Shown here: positions 15,169 to 23,071 of the stretch, piece by piece
Numbering within the stretch: the first letter of the stretch is position 1
Layout: every line of letters starts with the position of its first letter
NCBI GenBank assembly: GCA_964389545.1
Contig: CAYMDN010000013.1
Location: forward strand, 1-31,113
DNA: 31,113 nucleotides
Source of the DNA: UMGS1781 sp964389545
GTDB lineage: Bacteria > Bacillota > Clostridia > TANB77 > CAG-508
Reading direction: 5' to 3'
The notes under the pieces: generated by a model
Databases searched by the model: none
Told to the model about the DNA's origin: nothing
Seen by the model: only the letters and a program-made list of their open reading frames with translations
Made by a program: the position numbers and the translations under genes

Positions 15169-15369
15169 ATGCCAAAACTAAAAACAAACAAAGCAGCAAA
15201 GAAAAGATATTCTTATACAGCTACAGGAAAAGTTAAAAGAACAAAATCAAATAGAAGACATTTATTAGGAAACAAAACTACAAGACAAAAGAAAACAGGT
15301 AAAGTACAAGACGCATATGTTGATAAAACATGTGAAGCAGGAGTTAAAAAATTATTACCTTATGGATAA
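15169..15369 (+). CDS. rpmI: Ribosomal protein L35 (bL35)
   Basis: A 66-residue basic large-subunit protein: MPKLKTNKAAKKRYSYTATG at the start and NRRHLLGNKTTRQKK in the middle are diagnostic. AAAGGA precedes the ATG. It is the second gene of the operon controlled by the infC leader. Confidence 0.97.
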   Translation: MPKLKTNKAAKKRYSYTATGKVKRTKSNRRHLLGNKTTRQKKTGKVQDAYVDKTCEAGVKKLLPYG

Positions 15370-15419
15370 TTAAATAAAAGTGGAAACACAGACAATGAAT
15401 GAAGGAGGATGATTAAAAA

Positions 15420-15770
15420 ATGGCAAGAGTAAAAACAGCTAGAATAACAAAAAAGAAACATAAAAAAGTATTAAAACAAGCAAAAGGATATTTTGGAGCA
15501 AAAAGTATTAGATTTAGAAATGCTAACCAAGCAGTACTAAAATCAATGTCTTATGCATATGTTGGAAGAAAAGATAAGAAAAGTAATTTTAGAAAATTAT
15601 GGATAACAAGAATAAATGCAGCAGCAAGAGAAAATGGTACAACATATAGTAAATTAATGGCAGGATTAAAGAAAGCTAATATTACAATAAACAGAAAAAT
15701 GTTAGCAGATCTTGCAATTACAGATAGCAAAGCATTTTCTGAATTAGTTAAAACAGCAAGTAAGGCGTAA
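15420..15770 (+). CDS. rplT: Ribosomal protein L20 (bL20)
   Basis: A large-subunit assembly protein and, in Firmicutes, the repressor of its own operon through the infC leader. MARVKTARITKKKHKKVLKQ, AKGYFGAKSIRFRNANQAV, YAYVGRKDKKSNFRKLWITRIN and the conserved C-terminal LADLAITDSKAFSELV are present. The 116-residue length is normal. AGGAGG precedes the ATG and a strong terminator follows. Confidence 0.98.
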   Translation: MARVKTARITKKKHKKVLKQAKGYFGAKSIRFRNANQAVLKSMSYAYVGRKDKKSNFRKLWITRINAAARENGTTYSKLMAGLKKANITINRKMLADLAITDSKAFSELVKTASKA

Positions 15771-15787
15771 TTGTTTAGTAAATTATT

Positions 15788-15818
15788 AGAGCAGACAAGT
15801 TGGGTACTGCTCTTTTTC
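15788..15818 (+). terminator. Terminator of infC-rpmI-rplT
   Basis: A 7-bp stem AGAGCAG/CTGCTCT with a 12-nt loop, followed by TTTTTC. Confidence 0.85.
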
Positions 15819-15873
15819 TTTATACTTCTCAAATATAAATTATTATTGAAATATATTAGATAGGAGAAAATTT

Positions 15874-16980
15874 ATGTACGAAAAAAATAGGCAGACCGAA
15901 TTGCTGATAGATTTAAACGCTATGGAGCATAATTATAAGTTAATTCAAAAATTACATCCGGATAAAAAGATATTGCCAGTTTTAAAGGCGAGTGGATATG
16001 GTATAGGAGCTAAAAACGTAAAGGCGTTTATAGATAAACTAAAAATAAATATTATTGGGACAGCATTTGTAGATGAAGGAATAGTTCAAAGAGAAAATTT
16101 AGATTACAAAGGAGATATAGTAGTTTTAAATCAACCAGCAATGGAAGATATTCTGAACATAGTAAAGTATGATATTACACCAGGTGTTTGTTATATAGAA
16201 TTTTTAAATATGCTCGATGAAGAGGCAAGTAAAGTAAACAAAACTATAAATGTGCATATAGAAATAGAAACAGGAATGGGAAGAACAGGAATAAAATTAG
16301 AAAATTTAAATGATTTTCTAAATAAAGCCGTAGAACTTAAAAATATCAACATACAAGGAATGTATACACATTTTGCAACAAGTGATACTGATTTAGAATT
16401 TACTAAAAAACAAATAGAGATATTTAAAAAAGCAGAAATGATTGTAAATGAGAAAGTTAAAACTTTAAAGTATATGCATGTTGCAAATAGTGCTGCAATA
16501 ATACAAATAGAAAACCTTCCAGGAAATATGATTAGACCTGGAATAATGCTTTATGGATATATGCCAGATAAAGGAATAAAGAGAATAGATTTACATCCTG
16601 CATGTACATTGAAGTCAAAAATTTCTTTTATCAAAACTGTAAAGCCAAATACAAGTATAAGCTATGGAAGAAAATTTATAACAAATAGAGAGTCAATAAT
16701 TGCTAATGTTCCAATAGGTTATGCAGATGGAATAAGAAGAAGTTTAACCAATAACGGTCATGTAGTAATTAAGGGAAAGTTAGTTCCAATAGTTGGAACT
16801 ATTTGCATGGATAGCTTTATGATTGATGTTACAGATATTCCAGACGTTAAAATTGGTGATGATGTATACATTTGGGATAACAAAAATATAACTGTAGAAG
16901 ATATTGCAAATCAGTGTGAAACAATAAATTATGAAATTCTAAGCACAATATCAAACAGAGTAATTAGAAAAATCGTTTAA
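15874..16980 (+). CDS. alr: Alanine racemase (PLP-dependent)
   Basis: It converts L-Ala to D-Ala for the peptidoglycan stem. The PLP Lys is K38 in ILPVLKASGYGIG. The catalytic Tyr of the second domain is Y264 in SISYGRKF, followed by ANVPIGYADG, and the substrate-proximal CMDSFMIDVTDIP is conserved. ETGMGRTGI and MIRPGIMLYG support the family. At 368 residues it is full length. The first motif departs from the usual KAxAYGHG (here KASGYGIG), so specificity for another amino acid, such as Ser, cannot be excluded. TAGGAG precedes the ATG. It lies after the rplT terminator and before a WG-repeat gene. Confidence 0.92.
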   Translation: MYEKNRQTELLIDLNAMEHNYKLIQKLHPDKKILPVLKASGYGIGAKNVKAFIDKLKINIIGTAFVDEGIVQRENLDYKGDIVVLNQPAMEDILNIVKYDITPGVCYIEFLNMLDEEASKVNKTINVHIEIETGMGRTGIKLENLNDFLNKAVELKNINIQGMYTHFATSDTDLEFTKKQIEIFKKAEMIVNEKVKTLKYMHVANSAAIIQIENLPGNMIRPGIMLYGYMPDKGIKRIDLHPACTLKSKISFIKTVKPNTSISYGRKFITNRESIIANVPIGYADGIRRSLTNNGHVVIKGKLVPIVGTICMDSFMIDVTDIPDVKIGDDVYIWDNKNITVEDIANQCETINYEILSTISNRVIRKIV

Positions 16981-17012
16981 CATCATAAATTCTCATAATT
17001 TGCCATAAAACC

Positions 17013-17041
17013 TTGAAAAAAATATATAGATTTGATATAGT
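17013..17041 (+). promoter_or_regulatory. Promoter of the WG-repeat gene
   Basis: TTGAAA (17013-17018), 17 nt, TATAGT (17036-17041) with an extended -10 TG. It predicts a very short 5' leader ahead of the ATG at 17058. Confidence 0.6.
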
Positions 17042-17057
17042 AATATCGGTGATTAGT

Positions 17058-18539
17058 ATGGGAAGAGGTAGAAGATATGACGAGCCAAAGCTCAATATGA
17101 AAAAGGTTTTTGGTGTTATCATTACAATAGCAGTTATTATAATGATCATAGTATCTATAAGATTAATTCTTAAAAAGAAAATCGATCCAATTGAAGAATT
17201 AGCAGTCACATATTATCCAGTATATGCAGATGGAAAATGGGGAGTAATAAACAATAAAAATGAAGAGGTTATTGCTGTATCGAATGCAGAAATGGTAGTA
17301 GTACCTAATAAATCAAGAGCATTATTTATCTGTATATATGATGTAAATGAGCCCAAAACATATAAAACAAAAGTATTAAATGATAAAAATGAACAATTAT
17401 TTTCAAATTACGAAAGAGTCGAAGCAATAGATAATTATGATTCAAGACAAAATACTTGGTTTGAGAATAATGTTTTAAGAGTGTACCAAAATGGAAAATG
17501 GGGATTAATAGACTTTGATGGTAATACACTTTTAGGATGTAATTATGATGAAATAACAGCATTAAAAACCGTTACAGAAAATTTTATAGTAAAGCAAAAT
17601 GGTAAAGTAGGCTTAGTAAATGCAAAAGGACAGGAAATTATCAAAACAGAATACAAAGATATACGAGTATTAAAAGAAGGATACAAAAACGAATATCTAG
17701 TTGTAAATGATAGTGACAACTGCGGAGTTGTTGGTACAAGTGGTAGTATAATTTTAGAGCCAAATTATAAAGAGATTAAATATTTAGGAAGCGCAGAAAA
17801 CTATGCTGTTTTAATTAATGATAAATGGTCATTAATTAAACGTAGTGGAGAAGTTATAAATGACCAATACAATTTTATCTCCATAAAAGGAGATAATGTG
17901 GTGGTTGAAAAAGAAGGAAAATATGGAATTATAAAAACAACAGGAGACGAGAAAATTACACCAACATATGATAACTTAGAATATGCATTTTCAGTATATT
18001 ATATAGCAAAACAAGGTGATAAATATGGACTTATAAATATTGATAATGCTACAATTATTCCATTTGACTATATGAACATGTATTATTACGAAGAAAAGAC
18101 ATTACTTGTAGGAGATTTGACATTAACAGAGTCAGTTATTTTTGACAGTAATTTAGCACAAAAACTAAAAGGAATATTCGTATTTGAAAAGGACTACATT
18201 ATCGCAAGAGTAGACGGTCAAAACAAATATTATAATTATGGATTTGAAGAAAAACAAAATAAAGATTTGTTAGTAAAAAACACACTATTTGTTAGTGAAA
18301 AAAATGGTAAGTACGGATTTGTAGATGCAGCAGGAAATGTAGTTATAGATTACATATATGATGAAGCAAAAGAACAAAACGAAGCAGGATATGCTGCTGT
18401 AAAACAAAATGGAAAATGGGGCTGCATAGATAGAGGCGGACAGCTTATCCTTGAACCATCAGTAGACTTAACCAATAACCTATATGTAGACTTTGTAGGA
18501 AAATGGCACTTATCAGATGATGGATATTATACAAAATAA
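17058..18539 (+). CDS. Membrane-anchored WG-repeat protein
   Basis: The 493-residue protein has a basic N-terminus, one transmembrane helix (VFGVIITIAVIIMIIVSIRL, about 17-37) and about nine WG (beta-propeller-like) repeats. Examples are ADGKWGVINNKNEEVI, QNGKWGLIDFDGNTLL, EGKYGIIKTTGDEKI, KNGKYGFVDAAGNVVI and QNGKWGCIDRGGQLI. WG repeats are common in clostridial surface proteins; their ligands are unknown. I prefer ATG 17058, just after a GGTGA, to the upstream TTG at 17013, which falls in a promoter -35 box and has no ribosome-binding site. It lies between alr and acpS and may be independently transcribed. Confidence 0.88.
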   Translation: MGRGRRYDEPKLNMKKVFGVIITIAVIIMIIVSIRLILKKKIDPIEELAVTYYPVYADGKWGVINNKNEEVIAVSNAEMVVVPNKSRALFICIYDVNEPKTYKTKVLNDKNEQLFSNYERVEAIDNYDSRQNTWFENNVLRVYQNGKWGLIDFDGNTLLGCNYDEITALKTVTENFIVKQNGKVGLVNAKGQEIIKTEYKDIRVLKEGYKNEYLVVNDSDNCGVVGTSGSIILEPNYKEIKYLGSAENYAVLINDKWSLIKRSGEVINDQYNFISIKGDNVVVEKEGKYGIIKTTGDEKITPTYDNLEYAFSVYYIAKQGDKYGLINIDNATIIPFDYMNMYYYEEKTLLVGDLTLTESVIFDSNLAQKLKGIFVFEKDYIIARVDGQNKYYNYGFEEKQNKDLLVKNTLFVSEKNGKYGFVDAAGNVVIDYIYDEAKEQNEAGYAAVKQNGKWGCIDRGGQLILEPSVDLTNNLYVDFVGKWHLSDDGYYTK

Positions 18540-18548
18540 ATATGTATG

Positions 18549-18586
18549 AAGTTATATGTTTTAGCAAATACTAGGGCATATAACTT
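18549..18586 (+). other. Intergenic inverted repeat before acpS
   Basis: A perfect 10-bp inverted repeat (AAGTTATATG / CATATAACTT) with an 18-nt loop lies in the 77-nt gap between the WG-repeat gene and acpS. No T run follows, so terminator, processing site or operator are all possible. Confidence 0.5.
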
Positions 18587-18616
18587 TATGTTTATATAAA
18601 AAGGAAGGAAATAAAA

Positions 18617-18994
18617 ATGAAAGCTTTATGTGGAACAGATATAATAGAAATAGATAGAATAAAAAAGTCTATTGAACGCTCAGGAGAACGCTTTTTAAAT
18701 ATGATATATACACCAACAGAAATAGAATATTGTGAGTCTAAAAAATATGCTAAATATCAGCATTATGCAGCAAGATTTGCCGCAAAAGAAGCAATTTTTA
18801 AAGCTGTATCAGCACTATTGAAAGATAAATTTGAAATTAGCTGGCATAATGCTCAAATTATTAATGATGAAAATGGAAATCCAAGGGTAGAATTTGTAAA
18901 TATAGCTTTTGACAATCTTATTAATATAGATATTAGCATATCTCATTGTAAAGAATATGCAGTAGCAAATGTAGTAGTATTAGTAGACGAATAG
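18617..18994 (+). CDS. acpS: Holo-[acyl-carrier-protein] synthase
   Basis: It transfers 4'-phosphopantetheine from CoA to acyl carrier protein, activating fatty-acid synthesis. CGTDIIEIDRIKKSI (metal-binding Asp) and ARFAAKEAIFKAVS (catalytic/metal Glu) are the two family signatures, and ISISHCKEYAVANVVV is the conserved end. The 125-residue length is normal. GGAAGG precedes the ATG. It is 13 nt ahead of tatD and probably cotranscribed with it. Confidence 0.96.
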   Translation: MKALCGTDIIEIDRIKKSIERSGERFLNMIYTPTEIEYCESKKYAKYQHYAARFAAKEAIFKAVSALLKDKFEISWHNAQIINDENGNPRVEFVNIAFDNLINIDISISHCKEYAVANVVVLVDE

Positions 18995-19007
18995 AGAGGA
19001 GAACAGT

Positions 19008-19763
19008 ATGGAATTATTTGATTCACATGCACACTATAATGACGAGAAATTTGAAAATGAAATAAATATAATAGAAGATATTTATAATGCAGGTGTAACA
19101 AAGCTAATTACTGCAGGTTATAGTTTAGAAAGTACAAAAAAAGCAATAGAAATAGCAAACAAATATGAATATGTATATGCAACTGCAGGAATTTCTCCCA
19201 ATGATATAGATGGCATAAAACAAAGCGATTATGAAGAAATAAAGAACTTAGCTCAAGATAAGAAAGTAGTTGCTATAGGAGAAATAGGATTAGATTATTA
19301 TTGGAATAAGGAAAATAAGGAAGAACAGAAAGAAGTTTTTATAAAACAAATAGAAATTGCAAATGATCTAGATTTACCAATAGTGATACATACAAGAGAA
19401 GCTGTACAAGATACACTAGCAATACTTAAAACTCATAAAACTAGAGGAGTATTTCATTGTTGTCCACAGAATATAGAACTTATAAAAGAAGGACTAAAAC
19501 TTGGATTTTATATCTCGTTTGCAGGACCAATTACATTTAAAAATTCGAAGAATGCAAATCAAGTAATAGAATATGTTCCACTTGATAAAATCTTAATAGA
19601 AACGGATTCCCCATATTTAGCACCTGAACCACACAGGGGAACAAGAAACGATTCTAGAAATGTAAGATATGTTGCTGAAAAAATAGCAGAGGTGAAGGAA
19701 ATCCCAATAGAAGAGATCGCAAGAATAACATATGAAAATGCCAAAAAAGTGTTTAGAATATAA
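19008..19763 (+). CDS. tatD: TatD-family metal-dependent hydrolase/DNase
   Basis: An amidohydrolase-fold nuclease of the TatD/YcfH family; relatives have 3'-5' exonuclease activity. Metal ligands are visible: DSHAHY at the start, VAIGEIGLDYYW, LPIVIHTREA, GVFHCC, and ETDSPYLAPEPHRG near the C-terminus. The 251-residue length is typical. AGAGGAG precedes the ATG. A strong terminator follows immediately. Confidence 0.95.
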   Translation: MELFDSHAHYNDEKFENEINIIEDIYNAGVTKLITAGYSLESTKKAIEIANKYEYVYATAGISPNDIDGIKQSDYEEIKNLAQDKKVVAIGEIGLDYYWNKENKEEQKEVFIKQIEIANDLDLPIVIHTREAVQDTLAILKTHKTRGVFHCCPQNIELIKEGLKLGFYISFAGPITFKNSKNANQVIEYVPLDKILIETDSPYLAPEPHRGTRNDSRNVRYVAEKIAEVKEIPIEEIARITYENAKKVFRI

Positions 19764-19766
19764 ATA

Positions 19767-19796
19767 AAAAGCTCATTGCTGTAACAATGAGCTTTT
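19767..19796. terminator. Bidirectional terminator between tatD and lemA
   Basis: A perfect 12-bp stem AAAAGCTCATTG / CAATGAGCTTTT serves the converging tatD (plus) and lemA (minus) transcripts. Confidence 0.9.
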
Positions 19797-19807
19797 GTAT
19801 TATTAAA

Positions 19808-20368
19808 TTAGCTATTAAAATCAACTTTTACATTTTTTCTAGCTTCTGCTGATTCAGCTTCAAACAATTCTTCATCTTTAAATCCAAATAATCCTGCGAT
19901 TATATTTGAAGGAACAACATGAATTTTAGTGTTATATATTGTAGCTGTGTCATTATAAAATTGTCTTGCATATGATATTTTATTTTCTGTATTTTGTAAT
20001 TCTTCTTGTAATTGGGCAAAATTTTGACTTGCTTTTAAATCTGGATAACTCTCAGCAACAGCAAGTATTGTTTTTAATGCTCCAGATAATTCATTATCTA
20101 ATTGAGATTTTTCTTTTACAGAAGAAGCACTTGACCATGCTGTTCTTAATTCTGTAACTTTTTCTAAAACACTGCTTTCGTGTGCCATATAACCTTTAAC
20201 TGTATCTACTAAATTTGGGATTAAATCAAATCTTCTTTGTAATTGAACATCTATTTGACTCCATCCATTTTTAACTCTAAGTCTTAGTTTTACTAAACTA
20301 TTGTACATTGCAATTACTATTATAACAAGTACAACTACTACGATTCCTATAATTAAACCTGGTTCCAT
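19808..20368 (-). CDS. lemA: LemA family membrane protein
   Basis: A 186-residue protein with one N-terminal transmembrane helix (PGLIIGIVVVVLVIIVIAMY) and a helical domain. The core motif NGWSQIDVQLQRRFDLIPNL and VKGYMAHESSVLEKVTELR are diagnostic, as is the closing FNDTATIYNT-like region (FYNDTATIYNTKIHVVP). The role is unknown. I chose the ATG at 20368 because AGGAGG lies 6 nt upstream and the family normally begins here; the frame is open further upstream, but that part overlaps the promoter. The htpX or TPM-domain gene often next to lemA is absent. Confidence 0.93.
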   Translation of the reverse strand: MEPGLIIGIVVVVLVIIVIAMYNSLVKLRLRVKNGWSQIDVQLQRRFDLIPNLVDTVKGYMAHESSVLEKVTELRTAWSSASSVKEKSQLDNELSGALKTILAVAESYPDLKASQNFAQLQEELQNTENKISYARQFYNDTATIYNTKIHVVPSNIIAGLFGFKDEELFEAESAEARKNVKVDFNS

Positions 20369-20407
20369 AATCAACCTCCTAAATATTATATATTTTAGTA
20401 TAAAAGA

Positions 20408-20437
20408 ATTATAACATAATATACGAAACATTTGCAA
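20408..20437 (-). promoter_or_regulatory. Promoter of lemA
   Basis: On the minus strand, TTGCAA (20432-20437), 18 nt, TATAAT (20408-20413). The -35 box lies in the left arm of the palindrome at 20431-20452. Confidence 0.65.
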
Positions 20438-20452
20438 TAAGTTTATTGCAAA
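20431..20452. promoter_or_regulatory. Palindrome embracing both -35 boxes of lemA and murD
   Basis: Perfect 10-bp arms TTTGCAATAA and TTATTGCAAA around GT. Each arm supplies the TTGCAA -35 box of one of the two divergent promoters. It could be a repressor or activator operator, or simply two facing promoters. Confidence 0.6.
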
Positions 20453-20474
20453 AACGAGATAATAATGATAGAAT
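20446..20474 (+). promoter_or_regulatory. Promoter of murD
   Basis: TTGCAA (20446-20451), 17 nt, TAGAAT (20469-20474) with an extended -10 TG. Confidence 0.6.
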
Positions 20475-20553
20475 TTTACTGTTGAAATTAGCATAATTTT
20501 CAATAAAAATAATACGATTTTTATATAGCACAAGTGTGAGGTGTAGTGTATTT

Positions 20554-21900
20554 ATGCTAAATAAAATTATAAATGATTTAAAAAATAAAAAAATAGCCAT
20601 ATTGGGTTTTGGAATAGAAGGTAAATCAACATATAGATTTATAAAAAGAAACTTAAAAAATGCTGATGTGACTGTATTATGCAATTCAATATCAGATAAA
20701 GATAGAATGATTATTGAGCAAGAGAAAATAGCAAAACTTATAACAGGAGAAGACTATTTAAAAGAAATGGTAAGATATGATGTTATATTTAAAACACCAG
20801 GAATTTCTTTTAAAGATATTGATATAAGCGGATTCCGAGACAAAATTACATCAGAATTAGACCTGTTTTTAAAGTACAAATCATGTACTGCAATTGGTAT
20901 AACAGGAACAAAAGGAAAGAGTACTACCAGCTCATTAATATATGAGGTAATAAGAAATCAAAGAGATAATGTTCATTTACTGGGGAATATAGGAGTTCCT
21001 ATTTTTGACGAGATAGAAGAACTAAAAGATGATTCTACTGTAGTGCTTGAATTATCATCACATGCATTACAATATTCGAAAGAATCAATAGATATAGCTA
21101 TTTTATTAAATATATATGAAGAACATTTAGACCATTATAAAGATTTTGATGAATATATAGAGGCTAAACTTAATATATTTAAAAATCAAAGAGAAAGTGG
21201 AATAGCTGTATTTAATGTAGATAACCCAAATATAAAATATGACTTTAAAAACAGTGACTATGGAATAACAATACAGGAAAACAAGAAAACAGATAATACA
21301 ATTAGTCTAAAGAATAATACAATATATTATAATGAAGAAAAAATATTTGAAGTAAATGAAGATGAAATTATGTTAAAAGGAATGCACAATATTAATAATA
21401 TAATGTTTGTTTTGGCTGTATGTAAAGTTATGAATTTAAATATAGAAGAAGCAATAGAAAAAATTAAACAATTTAAACCATTAGAGCATAGGCTAGAGTA
21501 TGTAGGCAATATTGATGGAGTTGATTATTATAATGACTCAATTGCTACAATACCGGAGGCTACAATTGCTTCAATAAAGGCTTTAAAAAACGTTGATACA
21601 CTCATAGTTGGAGGAAAAGATAGAGGAGTAAGCTTAGATGGTCTAGTCGATTTTTTGTATGAATCTTCAGTGAGACATATAATATGTATGCCAACAACAG
21701 GCGAGTATATTGCTGAAAAATTAAAAAATTCAGATAAAATGATATATAAAGTATCAAATATGGAAGAAGCAGTGAAAATAGCAAAGGGGAATACTACTAA
21801 AAATAAAATTTGTTTGTTGTCTCCAGCTGCAGCAAGTTATGGATTTTTTAAAAATTTCATGGAAAGGGGCAACATTTTTAAAGAAAATGTACTAAAATAA
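20554..21900 (+). CDS. murD: UDP-N-acetylmuramoyl-L-alanine--D-glutamate ligase
   Basis: MurD adds D-Glu to UDP-MurNAc-L-Ala. The N-terminal uracil-binding fold starts KKIAILGFGIEGKSTYRF. The Mur-ligase P-loop is GITGTKGKSTT (115-125); EEHLDHY follows NIY; KGMHNINNIMFVLAV, PLEHRLEYVG and YYNDSIATIPEATIASI lie in the C-terminal half; and LLSPAAASYGFFKNFMERG is the closing signature. I chose ATG 20554 (448 residues), 10 nt after GAGGTG, over an in-frame GTG at 20536 that has no ribosome-binding site. murD usually sits in a dcw cluster with mraY, ftsW and murG; here it is alone, divergent from lemA. The substrate of MurT is the product of this D-Glu addition. Confidence 0.95.
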   Translation: MLNKIINDLKNKKIAILGFGIEGKSTYRFIKRNLKNADVTVLCNSISDKDRMIIEQEKIAKLITGEDYLKEMVRYDVIFKTPGISFKDIDISGFRDKITSELDLFLKYKSCTAIGITGTKGKSTTSSLIYEVIRNQRDNVHLLGNIGVPIFDEIEELKDDSTVVLELSSHALQYSKESIDIAILLNIYEEHLDHYKDFDEYIEAKLNIFKNQRESGIAVFNVDNPNIKYDFKNSDYGITIQENKKTDNTISLKNNTIYYNEEKIFEVNEDEIMLKGMHNINNIMFVLAVCKVMNLNIEEAIEKIKQFKPLEHRLEYVGNIDGVDYYNDSIATIPEATIASIKALKNVDTLIVGGKDRGVSLDGLVDFLYESSVRHIICMPTTGEYIAEKLKNSDKMIYKVSNMEEAVKIAKGNTTKNKICLLSPAAASYGFFKNFMERGNIFKENVLK

Positions 21901-21975
21901 AGTGCCAAAAACGCTAGAGACAAGTAGAAAATCAGATTACAAAAACAAAATATTACAATTTTGTTACAGAAAAAT

Positions 21976-22004
21976 TTGACAAGTCTGGAATTTAATAGTA
22001 TAAT
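21976..22004 (+). promoter_or_regulatory. Full-consensus promoter of the YabE-like gene
   Basis: TTGACA (21976-21981), a 17-nt spacer and TATAAT (21999-22004): twelve of twelve consensus positions. It is the strongest promoter in the window and drives a gene with an AUU start. Confidence 0.9.
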
Positions 22005-22033
22005 GAAAACGATCACTTTAAGGAGGGATTATT

Positions 22034-22948
22034 ATTTTAAATAACAGAATAAAAAAGATAATAATTATTAGTTTAATATTTATTATAATCTTTGGAGTAG
22101 CTGTATTAGGTGGAAATGCAAAAGTAAATAGTATAAATATAAAATTTTCAAATAACCATGAAATAACAGTATTAACATCAAAAACAAAGGTATCTGAAAT
22201 CCTTGAAGAAAACCATATAGTTTTAGAAGACTACGAGGTTGTAACACCTGGAATGGATGCTGAAATAACAGATAAGAAATCAATTGTAATTAGTATAAAA
22301 GGTAATGAACCTAAAGAAGTAGCAACAAATGTTCAAACTGAAATGAATACAGAAGAAGTAAAGAACGAATATTCAAACATTAAGGAAGAAATTATTACAG
22401 TTGTAGAAGAAATACCATTTGATACAGTTACAAAAGATGTATCTAATGGAGCAGCAACTACTAGAAATGCTGTTATTCAACAAGGTGTTAATGGAGAAAG
22501 AGAAGTTACGTATAAAGTAACATTTAAAGACGAAGTTGAAATCGCAAGAGAAGAGTTAAATTCAAAGATTATAAGAGAACCAGTTGATAAAATAGTACAA
22601 GTGCAGTCTAAGAGTATGATAACATCAAGAACATCTTATTCAAGAACTGCAGGCGCTTCAGGACAATCTGGTATATATAAAGTAACTGCATATTGTTCAT
22701 GTGCGCAATGTTGTGGTAAAACAAATGGTATAACAGCATCTGGTGCACGTGCAACGGCAAATCATACTATTGCAGCACCAAGTACATTCCCATTCGGAAC
22801 AAAACTTCTTATCAATGGTGTAACATACACTGTAGAAGATAGAGGTGGAGCAATCCAAGGAAATAGAATAGATATTTACATGAACAGTCATAGTGAAGCC
22901 TTACAATGGGGAATTAGATATGTAGAAGTTGAAGTATTAGGATATTAA
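22034..22948 (+). CDS. YabE-like secreted protein: DUF348, G5 and 3D domains (ATT start)
   Basis: This is a presumed peptidoglycan-remodelling protein. The frame is open from the ribosome-binding site AGGAGGG (22021-22027) and encodes NNRIKKIIIISLIFIIIFGV (signal/anchor), a DUF348 region (EITVLTSKTKVSEILEENHI), a G5-like region (EEIPFDTVTKDV to REPVDKIVQVQSK), and a 3D domain. The 3D domain has KVTAYCSCAQCCGKTNGITASG, in part, then EDRGGAIQGNRIDIYM with the catalytic-type Asp residues. The first ATG in frame, at 22253, would remove the signal and half of DUF348. No ATG, GTG or TTG precedes it; ATT at 22034 has ideal spacing (6 nt after AGGAGGG). About 304 residues. The domain calls are confident; the start codon is inferred. 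Confidence 0.88.
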   Translation: MLNNRIKKIIIISLIFIIIFGVAVLGGNAKVNSINIKFSNNHEITVLTSKTKVSEILEENHIVLEDYEVVTPGMDAEITDKKSIVISIKGNEPKEVATNVQTEMNTEEVKNEYSNIKEEIITVVEEIPFDTVTKDVSNGAATTRNAVIQQGVNGEREVTYKVTFKDEVEIAREELNSKIIREPVDKIVQVQSKSMITSRTSYSRTAGASGQSGIYKVTAYCSCAQCCGKTNGITASGARATANHTIAAPSTFPFGTKLLINGVTYTVEDRGGAIQGNRIDIYMNSHSEALQWGIRYVEVEVLGY

Positions 22949-22950
22949 TA

Positions 22951-22984
22951 AAAAGAACCAAATATTGTTATTTGGTTCTTTTTT
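22951..22984 (+). terminator. Terminator of the YabE-like gene
   Basis: A 14-bp stem AAAAGAACCAAATA / TATTTGGTTCTTTT with loop TTGT, then further T residues; it starts 3 nt after the stop codon. Confidence 0.95.
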
Positions 22985-22995
22985 ATGCAAATTAA

Positions 22996-23025
22996 TTGAC
23001 TAAAAACGCTAAAATGTGATAATAT
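22996..23025 (+). promoter_or_regulatory. Promoter of the 23072-24343 gene
   Basis: TTGACT (22996-23001), 18 nt, TAATAT (23020-23025) within TGTGATAATAT, an extended -10 form repeated before two later genes. Confidence 0.7.
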
Positions 23026-23071
23026 ATTCCCGATTGAATAATATTCAAAAAAATAAAAAGGGGGATATATG

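Noticed and set aside
17013..17057. N-terminal extension of the WG-repeat protein from TTG 17013
   Set aside because: The TTG is the first part of a -35 box with a matching -10 at 17036-17041; no ribosome-binding site precedes it.
22253..22948. ATG 22253 as start of the 3D protein
   Set aside because: It lies inside the DUF348 domain, has no ribosome-binding site, and discards a clear signal/anchor helix encoded in frame behind AGGAGGG.
21902..23012. Ten-base match AAAAACGCTA near 21907 and 23002
   Set aside because: Short, A-rich and in different contexts; likely chance in DNA of this composition.
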